Shown: positions 32,321-42,450, numbered from the stretch's first letter. The stretch: DNA of 48,925 nucleotides from JAYEHK01 sp034659475 (GCA_034659475.1 JAYEHK010000083.1:1-48925); one strand, 5' to 3'. The notes: generated from the sequence alone by a model not told the origin. A program made the numbers and translations.

Positions 32321-34975
32321 CTACTCTCCTTTTAATATCGTCAAACGTTGTAGGATCCCCTCTTTCTTAGTCCTTGCCTCCTGGGCCTTGCCGCGTTCCT
32401 TCTCAATAACCTCGGGCGGCGCTTTGGAGAGGAAGGACTCATTGTTCAGTTTTCCCTGTGCCTTTAATAATTCAACTTCAGCAGTTTTCATATCCTTTTC
32501 AAGTCTTTTGATTTCTTTTTCTATATCAATAAGCCCTTCCAGCGGCACATAAATCTCTGTTGAAGCACTCAGTGCAGAAACTGCCTGCCGGGGTTTTTCG
32601 ATAAGCGACTCAAGGATCTCCAATTCACTGACATTCGCCATTCCCTGAATATAATTACCCTGTTTTTTTACAACATTTGCTTTGGCGGAATCTGCTATTA
32701 CAAGAATTGCCTTCACATGAGCACCTGGGCTGACATTGAATTCAGCTCGGATGTTACGAATGGCACGAATGAGCCCCATGATATCCTTCATTTGTTCAAC
32801 CGCTTCTGGCCATATACACTTTTCGTCTTTTACAGGCCATTCATCCAGCATGATGCTTTTTCCATGTTCCGGGAGGTATTGATAAATTTCCTCGGTGATA
32901 AACGGCATAAACGGATGAAGTAAACGCAGCATGCCCATTAGCACATCGTGCAAAACGTTTTGAACAACTTTCTTCTCGCGTTCATTTGCCGGACGGAATA
33001 ACCTGGGCTTGGCCAATTCTATATACCAGTCACAGAACTCATCCCAGATAAATTCATATAACCCACGCGCTGCCTCACCCAGATCATATTTTTCAAGCAG
33101 CAGGGTGGTTTCCTCGGTTTTTTGATTCAGCCTTGATAATATCCATCGATCCGCCAGGCCGAGCTCTTCCTCCTGGATATCAATGGCTTCATAGCCGTCC
33201 ATGTTCATTAGCACAAAACGGGACGCATTCCAGATCTTATTGGCAAAGTTTCTGGTATTCTCTACCTTATCCCAGTGAAAACGCACATCATTGCCCGGCG
33301 TTACACCTGTAATCAGTGAAAACCTCAGGGTATCTGCTCCGTATTTATCAATGACTTCAATGGGGTCAATGCCATTGCCCAGTGATTTGCTCATCTTACG
33401 GCCCTGTCCGTCCAGAATCAAACCATGTATATTCACTTCATGGAACGGAACCTGATTCGTTTGTTCCAATGCAGAGAAAATCATACGAGCTACCCAGAAG
33501 AAAATAATATCTCTGCCGGTTACCAATACACTGGTTGGATAAAAATACTCAAAATCCTTGGTTTTATTCGGCCATCCCAGCGTGGAAAACGGCCACAATG
33601 CCGAACTAAACCAGGTATCCAGCACATCTTCATCCTGTATTAGCTGTGCAGACGAACACTTGGGACACTCGGTTGGATCTTCTGTACTGCAGATTATTTC
33701 TCCACAATCCTCGCAATACCACACCGGAATGCGATGTCCCCACCACAGTTGCCTGGAGATACACCAGTCACGAATGTTCTCCATCCAGTTCGTATAGACC
33801 TTCGTAAATCTTTCGGGAACGAATTTTATTTCTCCATCCACCACCGTCTTAATCGCCGGTTCAGCCAGGGGCTTCATTTTTACAAACCACTGCTTGGAAA
33901 CAAAAGGCTCAATGACTGTAGCACAGCGCTGGCAATGCCCAACGGCGTGCCGATGTTCCTCAACCTTTAGAAGAGTTCCTTCAGCTTCCAGGTCCTTAAT
34001 AATCTGTTTACGACACTCATAGCGATCCATACCATTATATATTCCGGCATTCTCATTCATCGTTCCATCCAGGTTCATAACAGCAATGGTTTCTAATGCG
34101 TGTCGAAGTCCCATCTCAAAATCATTAGGATCGTGCGCAGGGGTCACCTTAACCGCACCGGTTCCAAATTCACGATCTACATAGTCATCTGCAAAAATAG
34201 GAATCTTTTTCCCTACCAGCGGAAGAACTATTGATTTGCCGATCAAATGGGCGTATCTTTCATCCTCCGGATGGACCGCAACCCCTGTGTCCCCCAGCAT
34301 TGTTTCCGGACGGGTTGTAGCAATCACGAGGCATTCATCCGTTCCCTCAATCGGGTATTGCAAATGCCACAGATGACCATCACTGTCTTCATGTTCAACT
34401 TCAATGTCAGAAATCGCTGTATGACATTTGGGACACCAGTTCACAATATAATTCCCCTGATATATCAGACCTTTTTCATAAAGCTTAACAAACACTTCAC
34501 GAACCGCCTGGGAGCATCCTTCATCCATGGTAAATCTCTCCCGATCCCAATCACAGGATGACCCCATTAAGCTTAACTGATTGGTAATACGACTCCCGTA
34601 TGTATGCTTCCATTCCCAAACCCGTTCCAAAAACTTTTCGCGCCCTAAATCATGCTTACTTAGGCCTTCCTTAGAAAGCGCTTCTTCTACGCGTGCCTGG
34701 GTAGCAATCCCTGCATGATCTGTACCCGGCAGCCAGAGCGCATTATACCCCTGCATCCTGCGCCAGCGTACCAGGGTATCCTGAATGGTATTATCCAGGG
34801 CATGTCCCAGATGCAGCTGACCGGTAACATTGGGGGGTGGCATAACAATGGAAAACGGCTTTTTATCATAATCGTCATCAGACGCAAAGAAACCGCTCTC
34901 TTTCCAGAAGTCATACCATTTCCTTTCCACCTGATCCGGATCGTAAACACTGGCTAAATTTTTCTCCATTGACAT
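32321..34975 (-). CDS. valS: Valyl-tRNA synthetase
   Basis: 884 residues, class I synthetase charging tRNA-Val. Seen: HIGH-type HLGH at 55-58 in PPPNVTGQLHLGHALD, KMSKSLGNGIDP, the editing domain (TTRPETMLGDTGVAVHP), CxxC zinc-type motifs in YCEDCGEIIC...CPKC, and the C-terminal coiled-coil arm (DIEKEIKRLEKDMKTAEVELLKAQ). I chose ATG 34975, nine bases after GGAGG; the longer frame to 35020 includes the ribosome site. Confidence 0.97.
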   Translation of the reverse strand: MSMEKNLASVYDPDQVERKWYDFWKESGFFASDDDYDKKPFSIVMPPPNVTGQLHLGHALDNTIQDTLVRWRRMQGYNALWLPGTDHAGIATQARVEEALSKEGLSKHDLGREKFLERVWEWKHTYGSRITNQLSLMGSSCDWDRERFTMDEGCSQAVREVFVKLYEKGLIYQGNYIVNWCPKCHTAISDIEVEHEDSDGHLWHLQYPIEGTDECLVIATTRPETMLGDTGVAVHPEDERYAHLIGKSIVLPLVGKKIPIFADDYVDREFGTGAVKVTPAHDPNDFEMGLRHALETIAVMNLDGTMNENAGIYNGMDRYECRKQIIKDLEAEGTLLKVEEHRHAVGHCQRCATVIEPFVSKQWFVKMKPLAEPAIKTVVDGEIKFVPERFTKVYTNWMENIRDWCISRQLWWGHRIPVWYCEDCGEIICSTEDPTECPKCSSAQLIQDEDVLDTWFSSALWPFSTLGWPNKTKDFEYFYPTSVLVTGRDIIFFWVARMIFSALEQTNQVPFHEVNIHGLILDGQGRKMSKSLGNGIDPIEVIDKYGADTLRFSLITGVTPGNDVRFHWDKVENTRNFANKIWNASRFVLMNMDGYEAIDIQEEELGLADRWILSRLNQKTEETTLLLEKYDLGEAARGLYEFIWDEFCDWYIELAKPRLFRPANEREKKVVQNVLHDVLMGMLRLLHPFMPFITEEIYQYLPEHGKSIMLDEWPVKDEKCIWPEAVEQMKDIMGLIRAIRNIRAEFNVSPGAHVKAILVIADSAKANVVKKQGNYIQGMANVSELEILESLIEKPRQAVSALSASTEIYVPLEGLIDIEKEIKRLEKDMKTAEVELLKAQGKLNNESFLSKAPPEVIEKERGKAQEARTKKEGILQRLTILKGE

Positions 34976-35184
34976 CAAATTTGACCTCCTTCTTTGCAAA
35001 AAACAATATTTGCTTTTCATACTGGTTAAATGAATTCATCGTTTATGATTTATTCTCTTAACGCCAGCGTGCTGACGCTACATTAATAATTTTATCAGCG
35101 TGAACCCTGCTATCCTTATTTTCTCCAGCCTTCACATAACCTAACCCTACAAGGAAACAGTTTAAAAACGAATTCATAAATTAA
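34976..35184 (-). promoter_or_regulatory. Long valS leader without a recognised T-box
   Basis: About 200 nt would be transcribed ahead of valS. Many Bacillota valS genes carry a T-box here, but I see no AGGGTGGnACCGCG antiterminator bulge and no terminator with a U-run. Short inverted repeats occur (near 35060-35080), but nothing I can name. Confidence 0.4.
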
Positions 35185-35214
35185 ATTGTACTGAAAATCC
35201 ATATAGAAACGCAA
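35185..35214 (-). promoter_or_regulatory. Probable valS promoter
   Basis: On the minus strand TTGCGT (35214-35209), an 18-nt spacer, TACAAT (35190-35185). It is the only good match upstream of valS before the repeat block. Confidence 0.5.
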
Positions 35215-35245
35215 GTTAAAACCATTTAATGATGCGTTTAAGATT

Positions 35246-35580
<335 letters not shown>

Positions 35581-35609
35581 TTTTGCACTAAGTCTATATG
35601 TAACTCACT

Positions 35610-36383
35610 TTACCATTTGGAGATTTGAAGGCGATATCTTCCTTTACGACTGATCCCTTCAATGGCTTTGATACTTGCTCGCCCCTTGCCCCTCACCGAC
35701 AATAAATCTCCTTCTTTAAGTGTCAAAGCACTTTTTTGAATTTCCATCTGATTTACACGCACCTTTCCGCTTTCGATCATCTCTGCTGCTTCGCCCCGTG
35801 ACACACGAAAGGTTGCAGCCAGAACAGAATCTACGCGAAGAGATGCTACCGTACAGTGCACATCCACTGGTTCGCTGTTATCCAAAATCACCTCGACGGC
35901 ATCAGTGACCGCAGCAGTCACACGGGTGTTGCCTACCTTTTCCAGTTGGTTACAGAGGTAGTCCGTAAGGGCTTGATCAATAAAAACATAGGCCCCCTGT
36001 TCAACAACCACAATGTCGCCTAGCTTCTCACGCTTCATACCGAGATTCATAATCGCTCCCAGGTAATCCCTGTGACCTGGAAACTCCTCATTTTTTCCGA
36101 CAGTTTTTATATGTACACACTGAATCTCATGGTCTGCCTCCAGAGTCCATTCCGGATAAAAGATAAGCCGTTTTCGCTCTGCCAGTTCATATCCTCCATC
36201 CATTCGCCAATGTATGCCTGCGAATTGTACAGCCACAGCTTCCCCCAGCACCTGCTGGCGCAGATCTAAAAAATCTGTAACAACCGGCACGCCTTTCATC
36301 GTTCTATGTCCCAGTTCATCTAATCTGGCAATGAGTCGTTTTTCTTCACTATTCACCGCCAGGTTATTCAGGTACTGATTCAT
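35610..36383 (-). CDS. ylmH: YlmH-like S4-domain RNA-binding protein
   Basis: 257 residues. The C-terminal S4 domain (about 180-245: VASLRVDSVLAATFRVSRGEAAEMIESGKVRVN) binds structured RNA; the N-terminal part matches the YlmH family (FPGHRDYLGAIMNLGMKREKLGDIVV). YlmH associates with ribosomes and has been linked to ribosome quality control in Bacillus. ATG 36383 has GAGGG five bases upstream. Usually part of the ylm/sep cell-division cluster; here it is isolated between repeat blocks. Confidence 0.85.
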   Translation of the reverse strand: MNQYLNNLAVNSEEKRLIARLDELGHRTMKGVPVVTDFLDLRQQVLGEAVAVQFAGIHWRMDGGYELAERKRLIFYPEWTLEADHEIQCVHIKTVGKNEEFPGHRDYLGAIMNLGMKREKLGDIVVVEQGAYVFIDQALTDYLCNQLEKVGNTRVTAAVTDAVEVILDNSEPVDVHCTVASLRVDSVLAATFRVSRGEAAEMIESGKVRVNQMEIQKSALTLKEGDLLSVRGKGRASIKAIEGISRKGRYRLQISKW

Positions 36384-36467
36384 TATATCCCTCATTTTCA
36401 GAATGATTATTCTTTCAAGAATATACCTTTATAAGGATATGAAATCAAGTAAATCCTATTGGGCATT

Positions 36468-36542
36468 GATTAATTAGAAAATAGGATTTTTTGAACGCAG
36501 ATTTTCGCTGATGTCCGCTGATTTACGCTGTTTTTTTAATAG
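36468..36542. repeat. Repeat module with 10-bp-phased units
   Basis: Core GATTAATTAGAAAATAGG (36468-36485), then TTTTTTGAACGC and four CGCnGA units spaced exactly 10 bp, ending TTTTTTTAATAGACGC. The 264-base gap 36384-36647 has nothing else I recognise. Confidence 0.8.
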
Positions 36543-36647
36543 ACGCGAGCAATAATGTCCCCGGGGGTCAGGGGTATATAAATTATTGCATTTATAAGCC
36601 TGTATGATAAGCTATAAACATCATGCAGAATAAGGGAGATTAGACAC

Positions 36648-37616
36648 ATGCATCCTGTTGAAAGAGTGGCGTTGGGGACCTTCCCCACCCCTCTCCACGA
36701 ATTAGTCAATTTAAGTCGTCTTCTTGACGGACCCAGGCTTTTTATCAAACGAGATGATCTCACCGGCCTGGCTCTGGGAGGCAACAAGGTACGAAAACTG
36801 GAATATATCCTGGCAGAAGCCAGAAGCAAACAGGCAGACGTCATCATTACCGTGGGGGCAGTGAGCTCCAACCACACCCGTCAAACCGCGGCCGCTGCTG
36901 CTCTTCTGGGCATAGAATGTGATCTGGTGCTGATAGGACGAGAACCAAAAGATAAACAGGGCAATTACCTTCTCGATCATCTATTGGGAGCACGAACGCA
37001 TTGTGTTCGCAATCGAGACATTGATGACACCATTCAAGATCTTGTCGCCCAGAAGATAAAGGCTGGCAAAAAACCATATGTTATCCCGGCTGGTGGGCAC
37101 ACCCTTCTGGGAGCAATCTCTTACCGAGACGCCTATCTGGAAATGAAAGCACAATCCCCTGTAAAGTTTGATACCGTGGTAACGGCAGTCGGAACGGGAA
37201 CAACCTATGCTGGCCTTTATCTGGGTTCAAGACTCTTCAAGGATCAAACCGAGGTGATCGGAATCAGTGTAGGCGGCAATCTCGCCTGGTGCCAAGAGCA
37301 GGTATTATCGGTTCTGCATCCTCTGGAACATGAAGAAAACGTTACCCCTTCGAAGGCAACAGACCTTAGTCTGTACGAAGACTATATTGGTGAAGGTTAT
37401 ACCCGCCCTTATCCAAGGGTTCGAGAAATCATCAATCTGCTCGCCAGAACTGAAGGAATCCTGCTTGATCCTGTTTACACAGGCAAAGCTATGGTGGGAT
37501 TAATTGACCTTATTGAAAAAAAGAAACTCGTTAAGGGACAAAATGTTGTCTTTTTACACACGGGAGGTGCACCGGAACTCTTCTCTATGAATCAATTTCT
37601 GGTTAATAACGAGTAA
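36648..37616 (+). CDS. D-cysteine desulfhydrase / ACC deaminase family PLP enzyme
   Basis: 322 residues. Seen: FIKRDDLTGLALGGNKVRKLEY with PLP lysine K47, AVSSNHTRQTAAAA (the SSNH loop over the cofactor) and a GTGTTYAGL phosphate loop. Members degrade D-cysteine to pyruvate, sulfide and ammonia, or deaminate 1-aminocyclopropane-1-carboxylate; I favour D-cysteine desulfhydrase because the family in anaerobic bacteria is mostly that, but the substrate is not proven. ATG 36648 has GGGAG nine bases upstream. Isolated on the plus strand inside a minus-strand region, flanked by repeats. Confidence 0.82.
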   Translation: MHPVERVALGTFPTPLHELVNLSRLLDGPRLFIKRDDLTGLALGGNKVRKLEYILAEARSKQADVIITVGAVSSNHTRQTAAAAALLGIECDLVLIGREPKDKQGNYLLDHLLGARTHCVRNRDIDDTIQDLVAQKIKAGKKPYVIPAGGHTLLGAISYRDAYLEMKAQSPVKFDTVVTAVGTGTTYAGLYLGSRLFKDQTEVIGISVGGNLAWCQEQVLSVLHPLEHEENVTPSKATDLSLYEDYIGEGYTRPYPRVREIINLLARTEGILLDPVYTGKAMVGLIDLIEKKKLVKGQNVVFLHTGGAPELFSMNQFLVNNE

Positions 37617-37643
37617 TTGCGTGGGATGGGAAGATGAGATGGT

Positions 37644-37727
37644 GGGACGCGGGGACAGGTACCTTGTCCCAAAACTTGCATATACATAAAAAAATGCTTT
37701 GGGACAAGGTACCTGTCCCCGCGTCCC
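37644..37727. repeat. REP-type perfect palindrome
   Basis: Exact 28-nt arms (37644-37671 and 37700-37727) with the core GGGGACAGGTACCTTGTCCC and an AT-rich 28-nt spacer. The arm contains a smaller palindrome GGGACAAGGTACCTGTCCC. It lies between two plus-strand genes. Confidence 0.93.
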
Positions 37728-37763
37728 AATTACAAAATAATTTTTATGCAGGGGGATCATGCT

Positions 37764-39020
37764 ATGAAAAAGAACACACTAGGAAGAAACGACCTCTGCC
37801 ACTGCGGCAGCGGGAAAAAATACAAGAATTGTTGTCTGGAGCTGGATGAAATGCTGGGAACAGATGACGACCTGTTTGAACGGTACAATCGCCTAATAAC
37901 CACGTGTAAGCTGAAACTGGATCAGGAATTTGGGACAAACATCAAAAAAATACGCCATGACTTGTTGAGACACTTTATGTGGTTCGCCGCCACAACGGAA
38001 TTACCTACACAAAATGAATCACTGTTTTCAGACTGGCTCTGGTTTGATCTGCTGGACAGTGACGAGAATCCTTTTGCCTATAATTATCTCAATAACCAGG
38101 AACACTCTCTCCAGCAACCGCTTCAGGAATGCATGGGGGCTTTGATGCTTTCGTATCTTTCTGTATATGAACCCATTGAAGTTCAGGACAAGCATTTAAA
38201 AGTAAAAGACATTTTTACCGAAAAAGAAAACGCCGTCTTGTTAAAAGAACCTTTTGAAGGAGACATTCAATCCCAGCCTATGCTTCTGTTGGGAAGACAG
38301 CTTCATTTCCAGGAGGAAAGCGTTTTCTCCGGAATGGTACTCGTAATAAATGAAGATAACGACCAGAAGGATTTTATTCTTAAACATATGCATTATCTTC
38401 AGCACCTTCACCAGGATGGTATCATCGTTAACACTTTAAAGTTTAATCCAGAGATTCTTTATGGTGTATTTGACCATGCCTATCACAAAAACTACCTACC
38501 TCTGGCAGACGCTAAACTTTACAACATTACCAGTGAAGAAAAAACGTCACTCAAAGACCAAAGCCTTGCTTCATCGTTTGAATTTGATTACGATGCCGGT
38601 CAGGTTCAATGGTATTCCGTACCAGACCAGCAAAACTATCTAAAAATAGGTCTGGCAGAAGATCACCTGCTATGTTGCGCTGACATGATCGCAGATATCG
38701 AATGGCTGGAACATTTCACCGAGGAGGCGCTGCCAGGGAGAGAATCACAGATCCTGCAAAGTCGTTTTTTACAGCAGCAACCAGATGATGACCTAATTTT
38801 CCTCTGGTTCGAGGTTATCAAAGACCGGGAATGCGAGCGCTGGCTTCACTCACCTCATACCGAACTGAATGGAAAAACGCCACTCGAAGTGATGAATGCA
38901 GACACTAAGGATTTAGAACAGGTTCTCCAAATGTTAGACACTTTTGCTGAACGCGCCTCCGACAGGCCAGAAACCCAGGATCTGATTAACCATATGCGTA
39001 TGCGCGTGCAACAGTTGTAA
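37764..39020 (+). CDS. SEC-C motif protein of unknown function
   Basis: 418 residues. The N-terminal SEC-C zinc motif reads C12-x-C14-GSGKKYKN-C23-C24, as at the end of SecA. The rest is acidic and helical with no recognised catalytic motif. Near the C-terminus, ERWLHSPHTELNGKTPLEVM resembles the WLxxPxxxLxGxTPLE motif found in Xre/MbcA/ParS-type toxin-binding domains and in some SEC-C proteins. ATG 37764 is eight bases after AGGGGG. The REP palindrome separates it from the upstream PLP gene. Confidence 0.7.
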   Translation: MKKNTLGRNDLCHCGSGKKYKNCCLELDEMLGTDDDLFERYNRLITTCKLKLDQEFGTNIKKIRHDLLRHFMWFAATTELPTQNESLFSDWLWFDLLDSDENPFAYNYLNNQEHSLQQPLQECMGALMLSYLSVYEPIEVQDKHLKVKDIFTEKENAVLLKEPFEGDIQSQPMLLLGRQLHFQEESVFSGMVLVINEDNDQKDFILKHMHYLQHLHQDGIIVNTLKFNPEILYGVFDHAYHKNYLPLADAKLYNITSEEKTSLKDQSLASSFEFDYDAGQVQWYSVPDQQNYLKIGLAEDHLLCCADMIADIEWLEHFTEEALPGRESQILQSRFLQQQPDDDLIFLWFEVIKDRECERWLHSPHTELNGKTPLEVMNADTKDLEQVLQMLDTFAERASDRPETQDLINHMRMRVQQL

Positions 39021-39058
39021 GGAAACAGGAAGTAATTTAAGCAGATGAATTAAATAAA

Positions 39059-39437
39059 GGTTAATTAGAAAATAGAGATGTTGAATAGACGCTGATTAAC
39101 GCTGATTCTTATGATTTACTATGATTTGAACATTGTTCCGCACGATAAAACTTACCGATTTTCATGGGTGGTTGCGGCCTGTGACCATGGAGGGTTAATT
39201 AGAAAATAGGTTGAATAGACACGGATTAACACGGATTAACACGGATTTTATTTATTGGTTAAGGGGTTCCTTACCTCTCATCGATTTTCATCGGTGGTTG
39301 TGTCTTACGGCCATGGGGGGGTTAGTAAGAAAAAACGAGTCAGCAGACCAGTCCCCGATACTCACCAAAAAAGTCAGCGCAAGTCCAATATAGTCTGCGG
39401 AAGTCCGCGTTAAATTCAACCTATTTTCTAATTAATC
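39059..39437. repeat. Mosaic repeat block before engB
   Basis: The 500-base gap 39021-39520 has no supported gene. Cores GGTTAATTAGAAAATAG at 39059 and 39193-39210, and inverted at 39420-39437; ATTTTCATSGGTGGTTG blocks near 39160 and 39283; 10-bp units AACGCTGATT (39083-39107) and ACACGGATTA (39217-39246); inverted AGTCCGCG units near 39380-39410. A short ORF predicted inside is repeat, not gene. Confidence 0.85.
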
Positions 39438-39446
39438 TACGTTCAA

Positions 39447-39487
39447 ATAAAAACACGACACAACCAAAAAAATAGCGGTGTGTCGTG
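39447..39487 (-). terminator. Terminator downstream of engB
   Basis: On the minus strand CACGACACACC pairs with GGTTGTGTCGTG (39487-39477 / 39465-39454), one G-U pair, followed by TTTTTATTTG. It ends the lon-engB transcript. Confidence 0.85.
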
Positions 39488-39520
39488 AAGTAAACTTCTA
39501 AAAAGCCTCACAATATTGAC

Positions 39521-40108
39521 TTAGTCCTGTAGAATTTCCGAGAATGCTTCCAGGACTTCGTTGACCCCTTCTCCGTTAGAAGCGGAAAAGCAAATCGGGG
39601 TTTGTGCGACGGTTAATCCCATCGCCCGGCGAATGACTGCTAAATGTTTGCTACGTGCCCCGCGAGAAACTTTATCTGCTTTCGTAACAACAATTAAATG
39701 GGGGATTTCGTTATGCTCCATCCAGCTTTTCATTAAGATATCCTTCTGGTTCGGTTCATGACGAATATCCAACAGTTGAATCACACCCTTCAACTGGCTT
39801 CGATTAATCAGGTAGTTTTCTATCATCTTGCCCCAGCGATTTCTTTCCGTCTGGGATACCTTGGCATAACCATACCCCGGCAAATCAACCATATACCACA
39901 GGTCATTGATCGTAAAGTAGTTAATGGTTCTGGTTTTGCCCGGGGTTGAACTGGATTTAGCCAGGTGTCTTTGATTAACCGTCTTATTAATCAGGGATGA
40001 CTTGCCCACATTAGAACGCCCTACCATCGCAATTTCAGGCAGGTTGCCTTCTGGAAGCTGGTCTAATTTAACAAAGCAGCCAGCGAATTCGGCCTTTTTA
40101 ATTTTCAT
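39521..40108 (-). CDS. engB: Ribosome biogenesis GTPase EngB (YsxC/YihA)
   Basis: 195 residues, one G domain: P-loop GRSNVGKSS at 31-39, DLPGYGYAK switch II and TKAD base motif. It acts in 50S assembly. The start shares a base with the lon stop (TAATG), so the two are coupled. Confidence 0.95.
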   Translation of the reverse strand: MKIKKAEFAGCFVKLDQLPEGNLPEIAMVGRSNVGKSSLINKTVNQRHLAKSSSTPGKTRTINYFTINDLWYMVDLPGYGYAKVSQTERNRWGKMIENYLINRSQLKGVIQLLDIRHEPNQKDILMKSWMEHNEIPHLIVVTKADKVSRGARSKHLAVIRRAMGLTVAQTPICFSASNGEGVNEVLEAFSEILQD

Positions 40109-42450
40109 TATAACCCTCGGCTTTCAACTTCCAATGCGTTCTCCAGGACTTCGTCCATATGACTTACCGGAATAAATTGCATTTCATTTTTTACATTGTC
40201 AGGGATCTCCTCAAGATCCTTTTTGTTTTCTGCTGGAATAATTATCGCACTAATCCCTGCTCGATGTGCTGCAAGCGCTTTTTCTTTTAGTCCGCCAATA
40301 GGTAATACCCGACCTCGCAAGGTGATCTCTCCAGTCATGGCTACATCGTTTTTCACAGCACGCCCGGACATTGCAGATGCCAGCGAAGTTGCCATCGTAA
40401 TCCCTGCAGAAGGACCATCCTTAGGGATCGCGCCTTCAGGAATGTGAATATGGACATCATTTTTATCCAATCTTTCCTGGCTGATTCCCAATTGCTCAGC
40501 TCTCGAACGCACGTAAGTTAAACCTGCCTGGGCTGATTCCTTCATAACATCTCCCAGTTTTCCAGTAAGAAGCAGTTTTCCTTTTCCTTTAATCAAAGCC
40601 ACTTCAATAGAAAGAATATCTCCACCTACTTCGGTCCACGCCAGACCAGTTGTAACCCCTACCTGGCTTTCAGTTTCGGCCATTCCATAATGGAATTTCT
40701 CAATACCCAGATATTCATGTACACTGTTCACATCAATGGCTACAGAAGTGTTTTTATCTTTTACTACCGCACGGGCCACCTTTCGGCAAATGGAAGCAAT
40801 CTGTCTTTCCAGATTACGCACACCGGCTTCCCGGGTATATTCACGAATAATCTTGCGAATACCATTTTCCGTGAACTGTATATGATTTTTCTTTAAACCG
40901 TGCTCTTTAATCTGTTTTGGGACCAGATAGCCTTGCGCAATCTGTAGTTTGTCTTCTTCAGTATAACCAGGGATTTCTATGACTTCCATCCGATCGAGGA
41001 GCGGTCTGGGAATATTATGTATAGAATTCGCCGTCGTGATAAACATGACCCTAGACAGATCAAAAGGTGTCTCAAGATAATGATCTGCAAAGGTATTATT
41101 CTGTTCCGGATCCAACACTTCAAGCAATGCAGATGCAGGATCTCCTCTGAAATCAATAGTCATTTTATCTATTTCATCCAGCAGAAAAACAGGATTCCTA
41201 GCCCCCCCCTGTTTGATCCCCTGGAGCACACGCCCCGGCATGGAACCAACATAGGTTCTCCGATGTCCGCGAATCTCTGCTTCATCTCGCACACCTCCCA
41301 GAGACATGCGCACAAATTTTCTTCCCAGTGCCCTTGCAACTGATTTTCCCAGAGATGTCTTTCCTACCCCTGGAGGTCCTACCAGACAAATAATTGGGCC
41401 TTTCATTCTTTTGGCCAGTTTTCTAATCGCCAGATATTCTACAATCCGTTCTTTTGGTTTTTCTAAACCATAATGATCTTCATCTAGGATTCTTTCTGCC
41501 ATATCAAGATCCAGTCTATCCCTGGTTTCAATCGACCACGGCAACGATAAAACCCAGTCAATATAATTTCTAACCACCACGGCTTCAGCTGCCATCGGAG
41601 GCATTTTTTCCAGACGTTCAACCTCTTTATTAACTTTCTCTAATGCCTCTTTGGGCAGTTTTGCCTTATCTATTCTATCTCGAATATCTTCCACTTCGGC
41701 AGTGCGCTCATCTTTTTCGCCAAGTTCCTTTTGAATTGCCTTCATCTGTTCCCGCAGGTAATATTCCTTCTGGGTTTTCTCCATCTGTTTACGAACCCGA
41801 ATATTGATTTTTCGTTCCAGTTCCAGAACTTCCATTTCCTTGGCCAGAATTTCGCACAAATAATTTAAACGTTTATTTACTTCGAGAGCTTCAAGAATGT
41901 GTTGCTTTTCAGACATACGCAATGACAAATGAGAAGCAATAACATCCGCAAGACGCCCTGGTTCTTCAATTGCAGTCACAGTTGCTACGGTTTCAGGAGG
42001 AATTTTTTTACTCATTCGCACATACTGTTCAAACTGATAAATCAGTGTCCGTATAAGGGCCTCCATTTCCGCATCTTTTTCTCCAGCCTCATTCTCATAT
42101 TCTTTTATATCCACCCGAATAAAGGCTTCATTATTCAAATAATGCACAATCTCGGCACGATGCAACCCTTCTACCAGAACACGCATGGTCCCCCCTGGCA
42201 TTTTAAGGATCTGTTTAACTTCTGCTAACGTTCCAACCACATAGATATCATCTTCGCCTGGTTCATCAGTCTGTGCTTCTTTCTGTGTGGCCAGAAAAAT
42301 TTCTTTAGAACCAATCATCGCTTCTTCTATAGCATTAATCGATTTCTTTCTGCCAACATCCAAATGAATGACGGTATATGGAAACACAAGCACTCCTCTA
42401 AGCGGGAGCATAGGTACCTGACGATAAATGACTTCATTCTCCACTTGCAA
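40108..42450 (-). CDS. lon: ATP-dependent protease Lon (LonA)
   Basis: 780 residues: N-terminal substrate domain beginning near residue 10 (VPMLPLRGVLVFP), coiled region, AAA+ module with Walker A GPPGVGKTS, and the C-terminal protease with catalytic serine in PKDGPSAGITMATS and lysine in GGLKEKALAAHRAG. Degrades damaged and regulatory proteins in the cytosol. The TTG start at 42450 has GGAGG seven bases upstream. Second of two Lon-type genes here, after lonB as in Bacillus. Confidence 0.96.
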   Translation of the reverse strand: MQVENEVIYRQVPMLPLRGVLVFPYTVIHLDVGRKKSINAIEEAMIGSKEIFLATQKEAQTDEPGEDDIYVVGTLAEVKQILKMPGGTMRVLVEGLHRAEIVHYLNNEAFIRVDIKEYENEAGEKDAEMEALIRTLIYQFEQYVRMSKKIPPETVATVTAIEEPGRLADVIASHLSLRMSEKQHILEALEVNKRLNYLCEILAKEMEVLELERKINIRVRKQMEKTQKEYYLREQMKAIQKELGEKDERTAEVEDIRDRIDKAKLPKEALEKVNKEVERLEKMPPMAAEAVVVRNYIDWVLSLPWSIETRDRLDLDMAERILDEDHYGLEKPKERIVEYLAIRKLAKRMKGPIICLVGPPGVGKTSLGKSVARALGRKFVRMSLGGVRDEAEIRGHRRTYVGSMPGRVLQGIKQGGARNPVFLLDEIDKMTIDFRGDPASALLEVLDPEQNNTFADHYLETPFDLSRVMFITTANSIHNIPRPLLDRMEVIEIPGYTEEDKLQIAQGYLVPKQIKEHGLKKNHIQFTENGIRKIIREYTREAGVRNLERQIASICRKVARAVVKDKNTSVAIDVNSVHEYLGIEKFHYGMAETESQVGVTTGLAWTEVGGDILSIEVALIKGKGKLLLTGKLGDVMKESAQAGLTYVRSRAEQLGISQERLDKNDVHIHIPEGAIPKDGPSAGITMATSLASAMSGRAVKNDVAMTGEITLRGRVLPIGGLKEKALAAHRAGISAIIIPAENKKDLEEIPDNVKNEMQFIPVSHMDEVLENALEVESRGL

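Noticed and set aside
34976..35184. T-box riboswitch before valS
   Set aside because: The conserved antiterminator sequence AGGGTGGnACCGCG and a competing terminator are both missing; only a long leader remains.
39211..39393. Open frame of about 60 codons on the plus strand
   Set aside because: It lies wholly within 10-bp tandem units and other repeat modules, has no ribosome site and no family likeness.
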